A DNA stretch of 25,633 nucleotides, taken from assembly GCA_002293965.1 (NCBI GenBank), contig DBEG01000022.1:1-25633 (forward strand), read 5' to 3'. Under the pieces are notes generated by a model, which saw only the letters and a program-made list of their open reading frames with translations, searched no databases and had not been told where the DNA came from. The position numbers and the translations under genes were made by a program. Source of the DNA: Actinobacteria bacterium UBA912. Lineage in GTDB: Bacteria; Actinomycetota; Coriobacteriia; Anaerosomatales; UBA912. Positions within the stretch are counted from its first letter, which is position 1; each line of letters opens with the position of its first letter. Of this stretch, positions 23,337 through 25,633 are shown piece after piece.

Positions 23337-24236
23337 GTGTCAAGCGAGATTCCGAAGCTCCTTATACTCGAAAGGTTGTTGGAGCCTCTGCGTACGGCGG
23401 CCGACATTCTGCAGCGACTGCGAGATGACGTTGCTACTGCTCGGCCGTCGGAAACCTTGCTCCAGGGCGCGTTGGTGATGGCCGTGGCGGCAGTAGAAAG
23501 CGCACTCACTGAATCTCTTGAGTACTATCTGCGCAACTTCCCCCAGAAGATCTCCAGCGGCAAGTCGCTTTCGGTTGATGCGTTGCCATCGAACACAGCG
23601 GAGCTTCTGGCGGCGGCAGCGCACCGCGAAGTCGTGGCACTTGGGTACAAGTCCTTTCCTGATTTCCTCAAAGGATACGCTGCGGCAGTTTCAATTGAGC
23701 TGGGGACACTGTCTACCGAAAACCTCGAGTCCGTTCAGGAGGTCAAGGCAACTCGCAACCTTGTGCTGCATAACGGCCTACGGGCAAACGCAATCTATCT
23801 TGAGCAGGCGGGACCGGCCCGTCGTGCCGACTATGTGGGCGACAAAGTGAAGGTGGATCCGGCATACGTGATGATTTCAATCGAGACTCTATTGAGCTTC
23901 GTCACGAGACTCGAGGCACAGGTTGATGCTAAATACTTGAAATACACCAAGATTGCCGCACACAGGGAGTTATGGCGGTATATGTTCGACTCTCCGCTCT
24001 TGGCGTATGACGATTGTTGGGAGGTCGACGAAGCCAAGGACCGCATCGTAGCGTGCAAGCGGGGACGGTACGAGGGTGACATCTCAAACTCCGAACGAAT
24101 CTTTTTGGGCCTATGGCGAGCGCACTTCAACGGCGATGGCCAGCACTTGACAGGATTCAATATGCGGGCTCTTGATTCTGACAACGCGCGGAAGCTTCAC
24201 TTCTTCCTTTCGATTGCCCGAGACTTTCCATGGTAG
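23337..24236 (+). CDS. HEPN-superfamily protein (possible RNase; defence/toxin type)
   Basis: A 299-residue soluble, mostly helical protein. The N-terminal two-thirds looks like a HEPN domain of the MAE_28990/RiboL-PSP kind: a helix with VMAVAAVESALTESLEYYL, then VKATRNLVLHNGLRANAIYL containing the R140-N-x3-H145 (Rx4-6H) active-site pattern, then VDPAYVMISIETLLSFV. Known HEPN proteins with this motif are metal-independent RNases in toxin-antitoxin, abortive-infection or restriction systems. The last 80 residues (LWRYMFDSPLLAYDDCWEVD onward) form a second region I do not recognise. The GTG at 23337 has GGGAG four bases upstream. No partner gene (nucleotidyltransferase or antitoxin) is directly adjacent. 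Function and activity are inferred only from the motif. Confidence 0.68.
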   Translation: MSSEIPKLLILERLLEPLRTAADILQRLRDDVATARPSETLLQGALVMAVAAVESALTESLEYYLRNFPQKISSGKSLSVDALPSNTAELLAAAAHREVVALGYKSFPDFLKGYAAAVSIELGTLSTENLESVQEVKATRNLVLHNGLRANAIYLEQAGPARRADYVGDKVKVDPAYVMISIETLLSFVTRLEAQVDAKYLKYTKIAAHRELWRYMFDSPLLAYDDCWEVDEAKDRIVACKRGRYEGDISNSERIFLGLWRAHFNGDGQHLTGFNMRALDSDNARKLHFFLSIARDFPW

Positions 24237-24297
24237 CAATCATCGTTGATGCCAGGGGGTGGTCGAACTTGAACGTCGTAGGAATAGCGATTCTTCG

Positions 24298-24326
24298 GTT
24301 GGAGCTCAACTGCGCGATTTTCGCAG
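24298..24326. other. Two adjacent short hairpins after the HEPN gene
   Basis: GTTG-GAGCT-CAAC (24298-24310) abuts CTGCG-N7-CGCAG (24310-24326). They are followed by no T run, so they are poor terminators. The rest of the 24237-24383 gap shows only a weak promoter-like pair (AAGACA 24329-24334, TAGACT 24353-24358) ahead of the DUF433 gene. Confidence 0.28.
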
Positions 24327-24383
24327 GGAAGACATCACTGTAACAAAGGTAGTAGACTGGAGGTGGTCAAGGAGGTATCTTCG

Positions 24384-24586
24384 GTGGTAGCGCAGAGAGT
24401 GGTGGCTGTGCCGAACGTGATGATGGTCAGCCCGTTATCGAGGGCACTCGGATTACCGTTGAACAGATTCTTGAGGGCCTCGGGGCAGGCGAAACCATCG
24501 AACAGATCCTTGAACGCCCGCGCCTCACGCGCGAAGGAGCCTTGGCTGCGGTGCGTTTCGGTACCGAGACGGGCGAGACAGTCTGA
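24384..24586 (+). pseudogene. Frameshifted DUF433-family (antitoxin-like) gene
   Basis: The GTG at 24384, eight bases after a strong GGAGG (24371-24375), begins VVAQRVVAVPNVM. After base 24422 the family's hallmark continues in another frame: GQPVIEGTRITVEQILEGLG, then AGETIEQILERPRLTREG and ALAAVRF, ending at TGA 24584-24586. Adding one base near 24421-24424 would restore a 60-70 residue DUF433 protein. DUF433 proteins usually sit beside a PIN-like DUF5615 toxin and are thought to be antitoxins; no DUF5615 gene follows here. Either the gene is dead or the sequence has a one-base error. The domain call is strong because both halves of the motif fit on either side of the shift. Confidence 0.78.
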
Positions 24587-24623
24587 GGCAGAACGCTTGC
24601 GCGGCCGAGAACCTAGCAGAACC

Positions 24624-25022
24624 CTACCCCCGGATAGCCGTGTGTAACCTGATCCACACGGCGAGCGCATGTTCGTCGAGATCTCCTGAAGCCAACGCTA
24701 ACATTGCAGTGACCACTTCGGCTTCGCTTGCGGTGAACTCAAGTCCGTTCAGTCCCAGAAACACCGCCATCAAGATGAACGACACCCGCTTGTTGCCGTC
24801 GTGGTAGGGATGGTTGCGGGCAACGCCGTAACCATAGGCTGCGGCAAGTGCCGCAAGGTCCGACTCTGGTGCGTATGAGAGACGCTGCTTCGGGCGGGCG
24901 AGGGTCGATTCGAGCAAGCTCTCATCGCGCAGCCCCGGTATTCCGCCATGCGCAAGCAGCATGTCGGCATGGATCGCATCTACGACCACGCGCGGGACCC
25001 ATCGCGGTTCTCCGGTACCCAC
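24624..25022 (-). CDS. doc: Doc-family (death-on-curing) toxin
   Basis: A 132-residue Fic/Doc-fold protein. The active-site motif is H71-PYHDGNKR79, the Doc form in which Lys replaces the second Gly of the Fic loop. In phage P1, Doc phosphorylates EF-Tu and stops translation. The flanking helices, with IPGLRDESLLESTLARPKQ at 28-46, match chromosomal Doc toxins. The start is GTG at 25022 on the minus strand, six bases after the antitoxin stop, so the two are co-transcribed. No truncation or missing catalytic residue is seen, so the toxin should be active and needs its antitoxin. Confidence 0.92.
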   Translation of the reverse strand: MGTGEPRWVPRVVVDAIHADMLLAHGGIPGLRDESLLESTLARPKQRLSYAPESDLAALAAAYGYGVARNHPYHDGNKRVSFILMAVFLGLNGLEFTASEAEVVTAMLALASGDLDEHALAVWIRLHTAIRG

Positions 25023-25028
25023 TTCGGC

Positions 25029-25256
25029 CTATTTCGCCAGTTCGCGCAGGGCGCTTCTGTACTTGCGACCGACTTCGGCCGCGATCGATAGCGCCTCTTC
25101 TGTGGTGGGGTCGTACGGGGTGAGCAGGATTCCGCGGTCGGTCTCGATTGCTATCACCGTGTCGCCCGTCGCTAGCTTGAGTCTGTCGGCCATGTCTTTG
25201 GGTAGCGTGGCGGCTATAGAGCCACCCGCCTTGCGTAGTTTCACCTTCTGGCTCAT
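25029..25256 (-). CDS. AbrB/MazE-type antitoxin of the doc module
   Basis: A 75-residue protein with an N-terminal SpoVT/AbrB swapped-hairpin DNA-binding domain (VKLRKAGGSIAATLPKDMAD, then GDTVIAIETDRGILLTPYDP). A C-terminal helix (TTEEALSIAAEVGRKYRSALRELAK) is likely the toxin-neutralising tail. The ATG at 25256 has a perfect AAGGAGG seven bases upstream; longer in-frame starts lack this. The classical doc partner is Phd. AbrB-type partners of Doc toxins are common in chromosomes. It probably represses its own operon through the dyad at 25291-25306. Confidence 0.9.
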   Translation of the reverse strand: MSQKVKLRKAGGSIAATLPKDMADRLKLATGDTVIAIETDRGILLTPYDPTTEEALSIAAEVGRKYRSALRELAK

Positions 25257-25290
25257 CGCGATACCTCCTTGGTGAGGGACATGGACATGG

Positions 25291-25306
25291 TAGCATATAA
25301 GTGCTA
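25291..25306. promoter_or_regulatory. Inverted-repeat operator candidate of the antitoxin-doc operon
   Basis: TAGCA-N6-TGCTA, about 35 bases upstream of the antitoxin start. It encloses a TATA-like -10 region as read on the minus strand, the position where an AbrB-type antitoxin would autorepress. Confidence 0.45.
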
Positions 25307-25391
25307 CTTGGGTCAGAGTGCCTGCCTCCGAACACGCGGCTTCGAGTGTCCGCCGCGGCACAGTCTTTAGCGGGGCTGGACGTTGGGCACA

Positions 25392-25422
25392 AGCTACTAT
25401 AGTATGCAAATAGCAACTATAA
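25392..25422. promoter_or_regulatory. Direct repeat/palindrome operator candidate upstream of the wHTH gene
   Basis: AGCTACTATA and AGCAACTATA start exactly 20 bases apart (25392 and 25412), about two helical turns. The first is part of a perfect 10-base palindrome, TACTATAGTA (25395-25404). The string is AT-rich in a GC-rich surround and lies 27 bases before the ATG at 25449, within the divergent intergenic region shared with the antitoxin operon. Confidence 0.45.
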
Positions 25423-25448
25423 CAGCCAATAGAAAACGGAAGTGTGCT

Positions 25449-25633
25449 ATGCGTCCTCCCAGAGAGCGTCGCAGCAGATTCAGGTTCCCCCTTGACGAGG
25501 TGCTGGGCACGTCTGCGCTCGTGCGATTGATTCGCGTGCTCGTCCACGAAGTCGGCGGGCCGGTCAGTGTGACTGATGCGGCGAGGATGGCCGGCCTTTC
25601 CACAGCAGGTGCCCGCAAGGCCCTTGAGACCTT
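25449..25633 (+). CDS. Winged-HTH protein, N-terminal part (possible nucleotidyltransferase-type antitoxin)
   Basis: Only the first 61 codons are in the window. The frame reads MRPPRERRSRFRFPLDEVLG, then TSALVRLIRVLVHEVGGPVS, then VTDAARMAGLSTAGARKALE, running off the end. The LDEVLGTSALVRLIRVL start followed by a helix-turn-helix with recognition helix STAGARKALE is the pattern of wHTH domains. These are often fused to a minimal nucleotidyltransferase, as in MNT-type antitoxins that pair with HEPN toxins. The nucleotidyltransferase part is not visible, so that is inference. The ATG has CGGAAG six bases upstream and an operator-like repeat in front. It is divergent from the doc module. Confidence 0.6.
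   Translation, partial: MRPPRERRSRFRFPLDEVLGTSALVRLIRVLVHEVGGPVSVTDAARMAGLSTAGARKALET

Overview
The window reads as chromosome of a high-GC bacterium, most likely an anaerobic actinobacterial lineage such as Coriobacteriia/OPB41. This placement is an inference from base composition, frequent GTG/TTG starts, tightly overlapping operons, the tmk-holB-ricT gene order and an 11-subunit complex I. No rRNA or other taxonomic marker is present.

Region 1 (5-4961, + strand) is a compact housekeeping operon: an MFS transporter, a lone class I fumarate hydratase beta-type subunit, dTMP kinase (tmk), DNA polymerase III delta' (holB) and the PSP1/RicT protein. Every junction overlaps. A tRNA-Thr(CGT) with encoded CCA follows at 4979-5054.

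Region 2 (5202-10344, +) is a complete nickel/peptide-type ABC importer: a lipoprotein binding protein, two permeases and two ATPases. It sits behind an extended -10 promoter candidate and a leader with inverted TGTGAT/ATCACA repeats.

Region 3 (10345-20179, +) is one uninterrupted nuoABCDHIJKLMN operon. All membrane and connecting subunits are present, and the NADH-input module nuoEFG is absent, so the complex probably accepts electrons from something other than NADH (possibly ferredoxin). Proton-path residues in NuoK, L, M and N and all visible Fe-S ligands in NuoB and NuoI are intact.

Region 4 (20218-22544) holds a membrane-anchored HtrA-type serine protease coupled to rlmH (23S rRNA pseudouridine methyltransferase), then a convergent small lipoprotein gene of unknown function.

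Region 5 (22547-25633) is accessory and decayed. It has the C-terminal stub of a type I restriction HsdR subunit, a 450-base stretch with a striking repeat cluster and a possible broken small cysteine-motif ORF, a HEPN-type protein, a frameshifted DUF433 antitoxin-like gene, a Doc toxin/AbrB-type antitoxin pair on the minus strand, and a divergent wHTH gene cut off by the window end. This looks like a defence/toxin-antitoxin hot spot where several systems were inserted and partly lost. The best candidates for something new are the HEPN protein with its repeat-bearing leader, and the divergent operator region next to the wHTH gene.
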